Of a stretch of 64,000 nucleotides of DNA, positions 32,777 through 41,654 are shown piece by piece. The notes under the pieces were generated by a model. The model worked only from the letters and a program-made list of their open reading frames with translations. It had not been told where the DNA came from and did not search any database. A program made the position numbers and the translations under genes. How positions within the stretch are numbered: position 1 is the first letter of the stretch; each line of letters opens with the position of its first letter. Source of the stretch: Pseudoprevotella muciniphila (GTDB lineage: Bacteria; Bacteroidota; Bacteroidia; Bacteroidales; Bacteroidaceae); the NCBI RefSeq assembly GCF_003265305.2, contig NZ_CP033459.1:1612001-1676000 (forward strand). The letters run 5' to 3'.

Positions 32777-33178
32777 ATGGAATACGTTTTCTCACTAAAC
32801 ATGAAAGTTCGCGACTACGAATGCGACTTGCAAGGCATCGTGAACAATGCCAACTACCAACACTACACGGAGCATACGCGCCACGAATTCCTTCGCTCGG
32901 AAGGCGTCAGTTTTGCAGAACTTCATGACCGTGGCATCGATGCCGTCGTTGCACGCCTTCAGATGTCGTTTAAGACCCCTTTGCGTTCGGGCGATGAATT
33001 TGTTTCTCGCCTTGCAGTACGCAAGGAAGGCATCAAAATAGTATTTGTGCAGGACATTTTCCGCCTGCCCGATGAGAAAGTGGTGCTACGCTCCACAGTG
33101 GAAACCGTCTGTCTGGTCAACGGACGGCTGCAGGACAGCGAAGAACTGAACAATATATTTTCCAAATATTGGCAATAA
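32777..33178 (+). CDS. Acyl-CoA thioesterase, 4HBT hot-dog family
   Basis: 133 residues, a single hot-dog fold. VRDYECDLQGIVNNANYQHY places the catalytic Asp (DxQGIVNN, the YbgC/FadM-type active site). RHEFLRSEG and LQMSFKTPLRSGD follow the family pattern. It hydrolyses acyl-CoA or acyl-ACP thioesters in the cytoplasm; the chain length is not predictable. It stands alone between DUF2851 and dprA, in the same direction. Confidence 0.88.
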   Translation: MEYVFSLNMKVRDYECDLQGIVNNANYQHYTEHTRHEFLRSEGVSFAELHDRGIDAVVARLQMSFKTPLRSGDEFVSRLAVRKEGIKIVFVQDIFRLPDEKVVLRSTVETVCLVNGRLQDSEELNNIFSKYWQ

Positions 33179-33244
33179 GAAGCGTCGCCTGCTACTCCCA
33201 CAATAAAAACCACATCTCTCTCGTTTTAATAACAAGATAAAATC

Positions 33245-34339
33245 ATGCCTCTATACACTCTCGCCTTGTCCCACCTGCCAGGCATCAGCCTTGCTAACGC
33301 TCTGTTGATCTACCGCACATACGGTTCGGCAGAGCCACTGCTCAGGGACAAGCAGTTACCCGAAGGCATGACACCGCGAGCGCTCCAAAGCCTGAAGTTA
33401 GCCCTTTCACATACCGATGAAGCCCTCGACTGGGCTAAGCGCGAGATGGACTGGTGTCAGGAGAAGAATATCCGCATCCTCACACTCAACGATGCAGACT
33501 ATCCCTTCCTGCTCAGCCAATGCGACGATGCTCCATTGTCGTTGTTCTATCGCGGCACCACCAACCTGAACTCTCCCCACATTATTTCGATGGTCGGCAC
33601 GCGTCACATCACTGAAAAAGGCAAGGACATCTGCCGCCAGTTTTGCATCGACTTGAAAAAACTTGTTCCCGATGCCGTGGTTGTTTCAGGTCTTGCTTAC
33701 GGTGTGGACATCCATACCCATCGTGCCTGTCTGGAGCAGGGAATTGAGACAGTGGGTGTACTGGCACATGGTCTCGACAGCATCTATCCTTCCGTCCATC
33801 GCAGCACAGCATCGGAGATGGTCCGGTGTGGCGGTCTGCTCACGGAGTATCCGCGCCACACGCAGCCTAAGAAGGAAAACTTCGTCCGACGGAACCGTAT
33901 CGTGGCTGGGCTGTCGTTTGCCACCATCGTTGTGGAGAGTGCCCATCGGGGAGGTGGTCTCATCACGGCGCGTCTTGCGCAGGATTACAACCGCAGTGTG
34001 TTTGCCTACCCAGGGCGAGTTTCCGACCAGTATTCCGAAGGATGCAACCGTATCATCAAGGAGAATGTGGCAGGTCTTGTTACCTGTGCCGAGGATGTGG
34101 TCAACGCCCTTGGCTGGGAACACCATTCTGCACCCGTTCAGCGCGAACTCTTTCCGGACCTGTCGGAAGAAGAATTGCTCATTTGCCATTCACTCATGGA
34201 GTTCGACCGCAAACCCATCAACCAGATAGTGGTGGAAACGGGTCTTCCCATACAGAAAGTGACAAGCCTGCTTTTTGAGTTGGAACTCAAGGGTGTGGTG
34301 AAGCCCCTTGCAGGCGGTTTTTACAGGATTATCAAATAA
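33245..34339 (+). CDS. dprA: DNA processing protein DprA
   Basis: 364 residues, normal. An N-terminal helical (SAM-like) part precedes the Rossmann core (about 70-285), with FYRGTTNL, MVGTRHIT, VVSGLAYGVDIHTHRACL and RNRIVAGLSFATIVVESAHRGGGLITA. A C-terminal winged-helix (about 300-364) follows. DprA loads RecA on incoming single-stranded DNA in natural transformation. No other competence gene is in the window. It is followed by an SDR gene 25 bases downstream. Confidence 0.95.
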   Translation: MPLYTLALSHLPGISLANALLIYRTYGSAEPLLRDKQLPEGMTPRALQSLKLALSHTDEALDWAKREMDWCQEKNIRILTLNDADYPFLLSQCDDAPLSLFYRGTTNLNSPHIISMVGTRHITEKGKDICRQFCIDLKKLVPDAVVVSGLAYGVDIHTHRACLEQGIETVGVLAHGLDSIYPSVHRSTASEMVRCGGLLTEYPRHTQPKKENFVRRNRIVAGLSFATIVVESAHRGGGLITARLAQDYNRSVFAYPGRVSDQYSEGCNRIIKENVAGLVTCAEDVVNALGWEHHSAPVQRELFPDLSEEELLICHSLMEFDRKPINQIVVETGLPIQKVTSLLFELELKGVVKPLAGGFYRIIK

Positions 34340-34364
34340 AACCCAACAATAAAGAAAGACTATT

Positions 34365-35138
34365 ATGAAGAATTATTTTGATTTGACAGGCCATGTTGCC
34401 ATCGTTACAGGCTGTTCCGGTGGTCTCGGCGTACAGATGGCAAGAGCCCTTGCCAATCAGGGTTGCAACATTGTTCCCATCGCCCGTCGCATGGAAAAAC
34501 TCGAAGAAGTGGCAGCAGAAATCCGCAAGGACTTTGGTGTGGAAGTACTTCCCCTTCGCTGCGACGTTACTGACACGGCTATGGTAAACGACGTCGTTGC
34601 CAAGGCTCTGGAACACTTCGGCCGCATTGACATCGTCGTGAACAACGCTGGCACAGGCGCTGTGGCACCGGCAGAAGACATCACCGACGAGCAGTTTGAC
34701 AACGAGATGCAGATCGACCTTTTCGGCACCTTCAAGGTGGCACGTGCTGCAGCAAAGCAAGCCATGATTCCTGCCGGCTACGGGCGTATCATCAACATTG
34801 CATCCATGTATGGCCTTGTGGGCAACAAGATAGCACCCTGCACTCCATATCATGCTGCCAAGGGCGGTGTGGTCAACCTTTCGCGCGGCCTGGCTGCAGA
34901 ATGGGGTAAATACGGCATCACGGTGAACACCATTTGCCCGGGTTACTTCTGGACACCTCTCACCAAAGACACACTCGAGACAGACTGGTTCAGTGAATAT
35001 GCAAAGGGTGCCATCCCGGTGGAGCGCTACGGTAAGGAAGGTGAACTCGACAGTACAGTGATTTTCCTTTCTTCGCCTGCGTCAGGCTATGTAAATGGTG
35101 TGGCTCTGGCTGTTGACGGGGGCTATACCTGCGTTTAG
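34365..35138 (+). CDS. SDR family oxidoreductase (gluconate 5-dehydrogenase-like)
   Basis: 257 residues, classical SDR. The cofactor motif is TGCSGGLG (15-22), then NNAGTG, the catalytic Ser in IASMYG and YHAAKG (Tyr and Lys of YxxxK). The acidic CDVTD and IARR region after beta-2 suggests NADP(H) is possible. The end NGVALAVDGGYT is the common SDR C-terminus. Best guess is a gluconate/ketogluconate dehydrogenase-type enzyme. The substrate is not certain, since 3-oxoacyl-ACP reductases look alike. A hairpin follows at 35161-35190. Confidence 0.85.
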   Translation: MKNYFDLTGHVAIVTGCSGGLGVQMARALANQGCNIVPIARRMEKLEEVAAEIRKDFGVEVLPLRCDVTDTAMVNDVVAKALEHFGRIDIVVNNAGTGAVAPAEDITDEQFDNEMQIDLFGTFKVARAAAKQAMIPAGYGRIINIASMYGLVGNKIAPCTPYHAAKGGVVNLSRGLAAEWGKYGITVNTICPGYFWTPLTKDTLETDWFSEYAKGAIPVERYGKEGELDSTVIFLSSPASGYVNGVALAVDGGYTCV

Positions 35139-35160
35139 AGTTGAGAGTTTTCGGAATATT

Positions 35161-35190
35161 CGGAGTATTCAGAATTATCTGAGTACTCCG
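35161..35190 (+). terminator. Hairpin after the SDR gene
   Basis: CGGAGTATTCAG (35161-35172) pairs with CTGAGTACTCCG (35179-35190) around the 6-base loop AATTAT with one T-G pair. There is no T tract, so termination is only possible. Confidence 0.5.
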
Positions 35191-35239
35191 AGAATCCGAC
35201 ATATCTCGATATATTATTTTTCAATCGCAAATTAGTTGC

Positions 35240-35247
35240 TATCTTTG
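35240..35247 (+). promoter_or_regulatory. -7 box of the zinc-ribbon gene
   Basis: TATCTTTG, 17 bases before the ATG at 35265, with a T-rich -33 region (TTTT near 35217). Confidence 0.55.
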
Positions 35248-35264
35248 CGCGAAATTACGAAGAC

Positions 35265-36059
35265 ATGAAAACTTGTTCTCATTGCCATGCTTTGATAGAG
35301 GACGACTCTAAGGTCTGCTCACAGTGTGGTGTGCCCGTAGATGACATGCCTGCTGCTTTGGATGACCAGCCCTCTGAAGTTCCGCCCCCTGCTTCGCCTA
35401 AAAAGAAGAAAAAACGTAAGCCCATCAATCGTAAGGTATGGACAAGAAGGGTCATCCGCGGTTTGCTGCTGCTCATCTTGTTGGGCGGCTGCTATGCCAT
35501 GGCCAAAATCATGATAGACAATGCGCGTACAGAAGGCAAGGAACTGAAAGACGCGCAAAACAAGATGCCAGAGGTGATTAAGTCGCTGGAAGACTCCCTT
35601 TGGCAGACCCGCCAGATAGAGATGCAACTGGCGGCAGAAAAAGCCGCTGAAGACTCGCTAAAAACCGCTACGGGCAAGAAAGAAGCAGACCATGTCATAG
35701 CCAAGAAAGCGGACCTCGTCAAACGCATCTATCGCGCTGTAACCAACCAACGCACCGACAACGGCAAATATGCTGTGTTCCATCGCAACGCAACAAAGCG
35801 CTTCCAGCAATATCTGGAGTCGCACCGCGAGTCGCTTCCCACAAGCATCTATCCGCCCGACAACAGTTTTGAAAGCATTAAGGTCTGGAACTATGAGGAT
35901 GACTGGTATGCCGTAACCTTCAGCAATGGTAGCGGTCTGGCTTTTCGCGTGGTACCCGGTGGCAACTTTTATCAGATAGACGACGTTACCTTCTCAGTTT
36001 CTTCTGCTTCTGCGAACAATGCAGACGACGACGGCGATGCTTCATCTTACGAGAATTAA
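35265..36059 (+). CDS. Zinc-ribbon membrane protein, unknown function
   Basis: 264 residues. The N-terminal zinc ribbon is CSHC (Cys4, Cys7) and CSQC (Cys18, Cys21). Then a Pro/Lys linker, one membrane helix (about 63-84), a helical coiled region (about 90-140) and a C-terminal globular part with KVWNYEDDWYAVTFSNGSGLAFRV. The ribbon-linker-helix plan is shared with the protein at 48102-48782, but the extracytoplasmic parts differ. Function not recognised. A strong terminator follows. Confidence 0.8.
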   Translation: MKTCSHCHALIEDDSKVCSQCGVPVDDMPAALDDQPSEVPPPASPKKKKKRKPINRKVWTRRVIRGLLLLILLGGCYAMAKIMIDNARTEGKELKDAQNKMPEVIKSLEDSLWQTRQIEMQLAAEKAAEDSLKTATGKKEADHVIAKKADLVKRIYRAVTNQRTDNGKYAVFHRNATKRFQQYLESHRESLPTSIYPPDNSFESIKVWNYEDDWYAVTFSNGSGLAFRVVPGGNFYQIDDVTFSVSSASANNADDDGDASSYEN

Positions 36060-36080
36060 GTTTTACAGAACATTTCTCTA

Positions 36081-36114
36081 AACGGCGAACAATAACAAAA
36101 GTTCGCCGTTTTTT
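36081..36114 (+). terminator. Intrinsic terminator after the zinc-ribbon gene
   Basis: AACGGCGAAC (36081-36090), 10-base loop, GTTCGCCGTT (36101-36110), then TTTT. A perfect 10-bp stem. It separates the zinc-ribbon gene from the T9SS operon. Confidence 0.92.
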
Positions 36115-36277
36115 CTGCTTTTTTTGTTTTTTTTCTGTAATTTAGCGGCGAAAAAGGAATTAGGAACATAATTATTTGATTTTAAACACAATAAAACGCC
36201 TTCTGTGGTGTTTAAAAAAAACCGCGTTTTGTCGGCAGCAGTGCCGGCAGATTTGTAGGTCATTATTGTAGTTTAAT

Positions 36278-37237
36278 ATGATTTTCAGACGCTTCCGCAT
36301 ATTGCGCACACTTCTTCCTGCCGTATTACTATGGCTGGGAGCATGCTTTGTGTCTTACGCGCAGCAGGAACCTGATTACATCCATTACTACGAACTGGAG
36401 CCTCAATTCAACCCCGCCACTGTGGGCAAATCTTCGCAACTGCTCATCAATGCCGGTTTTCAGAGCCACCCGATGGGTGTAAAACAGGGCGGCAGCACAC
36501 TCTTCACGGGTGCCAACACCGCTTTTGCGGTACAGAAGACGCGTCATGGTGTGGGTGCCTACTTCCAGAACGATGCCATAGGTCTCTTTACCAAGCAACA
36601 CTTTGCCATTCAGTACAGTTATCAGTTCCGCCTCTTCGGCGGCACGCTGAACGTTGGTGCTGAGGCTGAGATGCTGAACGAAAAGGTTGACGGCTCGAAG
36701 GCCAACCTTGCCGAGGGCAACGATTTGGCATTCCCTTCTGGCGAAGTCAGCGGTTCGCGGTTCGATGCCGGCGTGGGCGTGTACTATCAGCGCAAGAACC
36801 TCTATGTGGGTCTCTCCGCTATCCACCTGATGGCTCCTACGATAAACTTGGGCGAGACCTACCAGATGGACGTGAAAAGACACTATTATCTGACAGGTGG
36901 ATACAATATCAAACTGAAAAATCCGTTTTTTAAGATAGCACCTTCCTGTTTTGTGCGTTACGATGGTACAGACATTCGCGCCACAATTACCGGCAGGTTG
37001 TGCTACGAGAAAGAAGACAAGTTTATTCATGGCGGTGTGGCATACACTCCGCAGCGTTCGGTGGCTTTGATAGTGGGTGGCCGGTTTCATGGCGTAAACC
37101 TGAGTTACAGTTACGAAGCCTTCACTTCCGGTCTTGGTCTGGAACGTGGTCAGCACGAAGTAACCCTGGGCTACTCCATGGATCTGGACTTTGGCAAGAA
37201 AGGGCGCAACCTGCATAAGAGCGTCAGATGGTTGTAA
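36278..37237 (+). CDS. porP: T9SS outer membrane protein PorP/SprF family
   Basis: 319 residues. The signal peptide ends SYA, with mature QQEPDYIHYYELEPQFNPATVG. This is the PorP/SprF start, where the mature protein opens with the xxxYxxxPxxxNPAxxG motif. The rest is a predicted 14-strand outer membrane barrel (alternating aromatic strands such as RHGVGAYFQNDAIGLF). In the T9SS, PorP/SprF proteins link the trans-envelope motor to the outer membrane. It is the first gene of porP-gldK-L-M-N, the order found in Bacteroidetes. The gldK start is 43 bases downstream. Confidence 0.93.
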   Translation: MIFRRFRILRTLLPAVLLWLGACFVSYAQQEPDYIHYYELEPQFNPATVGKSSQLLINAGFQSHPMGVKQGGSTLFTGANTAFAVQKTRHGVGAYFQNDAIGLFTKQHFAIQYSYQFRLFGGTLNVGAEAEMLNEKVDGSKANLAEGNDLAFPSGEVSGSRFDAGVGVYYQRKNLYVGLSAIHLMAPTINLGETYQMDVKRHYYLTGGYNIKLKNPFFKIAPSCFVRYDGTDIRATITGRLCYEKEDKFIHGGVAYTPQRSVALIVGGRFHGVNLSYSYEAFTSGLGLERGQHEVTLGYSMDLDFGKKGRNLHKSVRWL

Positions 37238-37280
37238 ACCTTATAAACAAAAGACATTCAGAAAAGAAAACAAACGAAAT

Positions 37281-38738
37281 ATGAAAAGAAAATCTATAAT
37301 TTACCTTTCGATTGCTTTGATTTCAATGTACGTTTTGGCATCATGTGCATCCCTGAAAGGCGGTATGAGCAATGGTGGCGAGGTTACAGGTACACGCGGA
37401 GCCTCCGTTTCTGAACCAACTCCCTACGGCATGGTAGAAATAAAGCGCGGTTTCCTCAAGACCGGCCTTGAAAAGACCGACACGCTCTGGGGTAAGAACG
37501 TGCCTGCCCGTGCTATCAGTGTTGACGGTTTCTGGATGGACCAGACAGAGGTTACCAATTCGATGTACAGACAGTTTGTGAACTATGTCCGCGACTCCAT
37601 CATCCGCGAGCGCCTTGCCGATCCCACCTACGGCGGCGACGAGACGTTCAAGGTTGAAGTGGATAAGAATGGCGACCCCATCACACCTCATCTTGACTGG
37701 TCGCGTGCCATCCCATGGCGCAAGCCCAACGAGGACCAGGAGCGTGCCATTGAGAGTGTGTATAAAATCCACCCCATCGACGGCACGAAGATGCTCGATG
37801 CAAGCCAGATGAACTATCGCTACGAAGTGTTCGACTACGAGAAGGCGGCACTACGCAAATACCGTCTCAATCCTGCTGAGCGCAACCTGAACACTGACAT
37901 TCAGACCGACCCTAACGCTGTGGTGATGATATCAAAGGACACCGCCTACATTGACGACAATGGCACTATTGTCCGCGAAACCATAGAGCGCCCACTGTCG
38001 AGCCTCTACGACTTCGTGAACACCTACATCGTCAACATCTTCCCCGACACCACATGCTGGGTGAACGACTTCATAAATGCCAACAATGGTCCCTACATGA
38101 AACTCTATTTCTCCTCCTCGGCTTACAACGACTATCCCGTTGTGGGTGTGAGTTGGGAACAAGCCACGGCGTTCTGCAACTGGCGCACGGAATTCCTGCT
38201 GAAAGGTCTGGGCGGTCAGGCACGCTACATCCAACGTTTCCGCCTGCCCACAGAGATAGAATGGGAATATGCTGCCCGCGGCAAGGAAGGCAATCCTTTC
38301 CCCTGGGAAAACCAGGCGGACGGTGAGAACACCAAAAACAAGAACGGTTGCTTCTATGCCAACTTCAAGCCCGACCGCGGCAACTACACAGAAGACGGCA
38401 ATCTCATCACGAGCCGTGTGGGCACATACGGCGCCAACAGCAACGGGCTTTTCGACATGGCAGGCAATGTGGCAGAATGGACCAACACGGTATATACAGA
38501 AGCCGGTGTGAATACCATGGCGGACATCAACCCGGAACTGGACTACAAGGCTGCCAAGGAAGACCCGTATGCCCTGAAGCGCAAGAGTGTGCGCGGTGGG
38601 TCGTGGAAAGACCCCATCAGTTACATCCGTTCGGCATGGCGCACATGGGAATACCAGAACCAACCCCGCTCGTTCATCGGGTTCCGTTGCGTACGTTCGA
38701 AAGCCACAACAGAAACGGGGAAACAAAAGAGAAAATAA
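37281..38738 (+). CDS. gldK: T9SS ring lipoprotein GldK/PorK
   Basis: 485 residues from ATG 37281 (the frame is open further up inside porP, but MKRKSIIYLSIALISMYVLASC is a lipoprotein signal with Cys22). The rest is a formylglycine-generating-enzyme-like fold, with MDQTEVTNSMYRQFV, RLPTEIEWEYAARG and the C-terminal RGGSWKD and SFIGFRC. In GldK this fold is structural, not catalytic. GldK and GldN form the periplasmic ring at the outer membrane through which the T9SS motor acts. Gene order confirms it. Confidence 0.96.
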   Translation: MKRKSIIYLSIALISMYVLASCASLKGGMSNGGEVTGTRGASVSEPTPYGMVEIKRGFLKTGLEKTDTLWGKNVPARAISVDGFWMDQTEVTNSMYRQFVNYVRDSIIRERLADPTYGGDETFKVEVDKNGDPITPHLDWSRAIPWRKPNEDQERAIESVYKIHPIDGTKMLDASQMNYRYEVFDYEKAALRKYRLNPAERNLNTDIQTDPNAVVMISKDTAYIDDNGTIVRETIERPLSSLYDFVNTYIVNIFPDTTCWVNDFINANNGPYMKLYFSSSAYNDYPVVGVSWEQATAFCNWRTEFLLKGLGGQARYIQRFRLPTEIEWEYAARGKEGNPFPWENQADGENTKNKNGCFYANFKPDRGNYTEDGNLITSRVGTYGANSNGLFDMAGNVAEWTNTVYTEAGVNTMADINPELDYKAAKEDPYALKRKSVRGGSWKDPISYIRSAWRTWEYQNQPRSFIGFRCVRSKATTETGKQKRK

Positions 38739-38842
38739 CATCATAAAGAAACAGAATCAGGCACTATACGCATCGGTCAACGCACGTATTGACAGCGGAA
38801 AAGCCTGCATACATCAATCCTGAGACTTAAAACAAAAACGAT

Positions 38843-39895
38843 ATGCCAAGAAAGATAAATTTCGTAGTCCGCCTGCAACACTGGATGGACAGCGTACCGG
38901 GTCAAACGTTCTTGAACTATGCCTACAGTTGGGGTGCTTCTATCGTCATCCTGGGTGCATTGTTCAAACTGACCCACTTGCCCGGCGGTAACCTGATGCT
39001 CTTCATAGGTATGGGTACTGAAGTTGTGGTATTCTTCATCTCCGCCTTCGACCGTCCGTTCGACAAGACGGAAGTGGGCAAGGAACTGCCACCTGACTAC
39101 CAGACCGACGAGGAAATAGCCGAGTCGCTGCGCAAGGCAGAAGAGAAAAAATATGGCATCCGGCCCGTTGCTGTGGATGACGATGACGACGATGATGACT
39201 ACGACGATGATGATGATGATGACGACGATGTTTCTTCGACCGAAGAAGTTGCCGCTTCCGCCGAGCAGACCCAGCAGCCTGTGCAAGTAGGCCCTGCCAT
39301 TGTCGTTACGCCTGCAGCACCTCAGCCCGCCGCTCCTGCAACACCTGCAGCCATCAGCGGTCAGACTGTTACCGTTCAGGTTCCGCCTGCTCCTGCCGCA
39401 GAAGGCCCTGCTGCTCCTCAGGAACAGCCCGCACAGCCAGAATACCTGCCCAATACCGAAGAAGCCGGTCTGAGCATACCGAAGGACGCCAACGCGGAAC
39501 AGTTGACTACCATCATCCGCGAAGCCAACAACGAGTTGCTGAAACGCGCACAAGCCGTGCTATCACCTGAAATGGAGGCTGTTACGAAGACCTATATCGA
39601 GCGTCTGCGGACTTTGACCGACACCCTATCGAAGGTTGACCAACAGAGTGCACGCCTCTCTCAAGACAACGAAGAGATGGAGCGCCTGAGTCGTACACTG
39701 ACGAGCATCAACAGTATCTACGAACTGCAACTCAAGGGTGCCAGCGCCCAGATTGTAACCATCGACCAAATCAACGAACAGACCCACCATCTGGTGAAAC
39801 AGATAGAAGAACTCAATGGTGTATATTCGCGTATGATCAAGGCGCTCACCATCAATGCTAACGCTGCCGGCGGCACCACTGCCCCGCAGGAATAA
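38843..39895 (+). CDS. gldL: T9SS motor protein GldL/PorL
   Basis: 350 residues. Two membrane helices (about 24-43 and 50-70) include Glu60 in FIGMGTEVVVFF, the buried acid thought to take part in proton-driven rotation of the GldLM motor. Unusual here: right after the helices, residues 112-129 are Asp except for one Tyr (eight Asp, Tyr, nine Asp), followed by a Pro/Ala/Gln-rich linker (about 140-205). The C-terminal part (about 215-350) is the helical cytoplasmic region of GldL. The poly-Asp plus linker is longer than I would expect for GldL. Confidence 0.94.
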   Translation: MPRKINFVVRLQHWMDSVPGQTFLNYAYSWGASIVILGALFKLTHLPGGNLMLFIGMGTEVVVFFISAFDRPFDKTEVGKELPPDYQTDEEIAESLRKAEEKKYGIRPVAVDDDDDDDDYDDDDDDDDDVSSTEEVAASAEQTQQPVQVGPAIVVTPAAPQPAAPATPAAISGQTVTVQVPPAPAAEGPAAPQEQPAQPEYLPNTEEAGLSIPKDANAEQLTTIIREANNELLKRAQAVLSPEMEAVTKTYIERLRTLTDTLSKVDQQSARLSQDNEEMERLSRTLTSINSIYELQLKGASAQIVTIDQINEQTHHLVKQIEELNGVYSRMIKALTINANAAGGTTAPQE

Positions 39896-39974
39896 AAAAA
39901 CTTTGACATTCCGGATGCGCTCTGCAACTAAGGCTTAGCATGACTGCAGGTGCGTCATCAAAGAAATACAAGCA

Positions 39975-41597
39975 ATGGCTGTAAAGAAAAGACCGATTTC
40001 CCCACGTCAGAAGATGATCAACCTGATGTATATCGTGTTGATGGCTATGCTGGCGCTAAACGTCTCGAGCGATGTGCTCAAGGGCTTCACGCTGATGAGC
40101 GAGAGCCTGAAGCGCACCACTGAGAAGGCGGGTGAGGAAAACAAAAACATATACGACGACTTCCAGCGCGAATCGGGCAGCAATGCCAAGATGCAGGAAA
40201 ACTTTGCTCACGCCAGAGAAGTGAAGAAACAGGCGGACGAACTGTACAACCTTATCAGCAACCTGCGCATTGACATAGCAAAGGAGGCTGACGGTGCTGA
40301 CGGCGACCCTGACAACCTCGATGACAAGGAGACGTTGAGCGCTGCCGAAGCCGTGATGCTCGGTCCTACGAGTCAGAAAGGCAAGCAGTTGCGCGAAAAG
40401 ATAGAACAGTTCCGCAATACGGTGAACAACTACATCAGCGACCCCCGCCAGAAAGTCATCGTCAATGCCATTCTGAGCACCGATGTGCCCAAAAATACGG
40501 AGGCTGTGGGTCAGAACTGGGAAGAATACATGTTCGAGCAGATGCCTGCCATCGCTGCCGTAACGATGCTCTCTAAACTTCAGAGCGACGTTCGCAAGGC
40601 AGAGAACAGTGCGCTTCGCGACCTGCGCTCAAATGCCAATGTGCAGGACATCCGTGTGAACGACGTGAGGGCTTATATGCTGCCCAACAAGACGGTGTTC
40701 CAGCCCGGTGAAGAGTTCGTTTCTTCTGTCATCATGGCTGCCATCGACACAACGAGCACTCCCGAGGTTTACGTCAACGGACAGCGTGTGGACAGCCACT
40801 ACCGCTTCAGGGTGAGCAACGAGCCCGGCAACTATACCATCAACGGCTATGCCTTGATGCCCAATATCTTCGGCGACATGATTCGCCGTGAATTCACACA
40901 GCATTACACCGTGCTGCCACCGATGGTAGCCCAGAAGCCTAACGACAACACGACGAAGAACCCTGTTACTAACATTTCTCCGCACAATGCTCCTGAACTC
41001 GGTGCTGCCACACTTGCCGCCGACCTCATGCAAGTGCTCTATGCCGGTATCGACAACCCGCTGAGCATCAGTGTGAGCGGTGTAAGTCCGGAACATATCA
41101 ACCTGACTATGACAGGAGGCTCACTGACGAACAAGGGTGGAGGCAAGTATTCTGCCCGCCCAAATGCTGTGGGACAGAACTGCGAATTCACGGTAACAGG
41201 TACGTACAAAGGTCAGCAGATGGAATTTGGCAGGTTCTCCTTCCGCGTTCGCAAGTTGCCCGACCCGACCGCCTACATCAGCCATGGCGCCGACCGTTTC
41301 AAGGGTGGAGCCGTGAGCAAGGGCGAAGCCATCGGATTCAGTGCGCTGAGTGCTGCTATAGATGACGGATTGCTCGACATACAATTCAAAGTTACGGGCT
41401 TTGACATCTCAAGTGTAACGGAAGCCGGTGTAACGACGCGCGTGTCCTCTTCCGGTTCGGGCTTCACCGATGCTCAGCGCAACATCTTCCGCAGTCTGGA
41501 ACGCGGTCAGGGTTGCGAAATCAGGAATGTGCGATGCATCGGTCCGGACAATGTACCTCGTGTGCTGAAACAAAGAATGGGTATTGTCATCAGATAA
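39975..41597 (+). CDS. gldM: T9SS motor protein GldM/PorM
   Basis: 540 residues. The N-terminus SPRQKMINLMYIVLMAMLALNVSSDVLKGF holds the single membrane helix (about 15-33) and is one of the most conserved parts of GldM. The large periplasmic part (40-540) is four consecutive domains, helical first and then beta. GldM dimers stand on GldL pentamers and carry the motor's motion to the GldKN ring. Start ATG 39975. It is 79 bases after gldL and 57 bases before gldN. Confidence 0.96.
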   Translation: MAVKKRPISPRQKMINLMYIVLMAMLALNVSSDVLKGFTLMSESLKRTTEKAGEENKNIYDDFQRESGSNAKMQENFAHAREVKKQADELYNLISNLRIDIAKEADGADGDPDNLDDKETLSAAEAVMLGPTSQKGKQLREKIEQFRNTVNNYISDPRQKVIVNAILSTDVPKNTEAVGQNWEEYMFEQMPAIAAVTMLSKLQSDVRKAENSALRDLRSNANVQDIRVNDVRAYMLPNKTVFQPGEEFVSSVIMAAIDTTSTPEVYVNGQRVDSHYRFRVSNEPGNYTINGYALMPNIFGDMIRREFTQHYTVLPPMVAQKPNDNTTKNPVTNISPHNAPELGAATLAADLMQVLYAGIDNPLSISVSGVSPEHINLTMTGGSLTNKGGGKYSARPNAVGQNCEFTVTGTYKGQQMEFGRFSFRVRKLPDPTAYISHGADRFKGGAVSKGEAIGFSALSAAIDDGLLDIQFKVTGFDISSVTEAGVTTRVSSSGSGFTDAQRNIFRSLERGQGCEIRNVRCIGPDNVPRVLKQRMGIVIR

Positions 41598-41654
41598 GAA
41601 GCACCCTGATTAAACGACTATAATAAACAACAGTATTCAAGCAAATAAAGATAT

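Noticed and set aside
38843-39895. Minus-strand 258-codon frame over gldL
   Set aside because: Arises from GAT/GAC and GCC repeats read backwards (poly-Val/Ile); gldL is the real gene.
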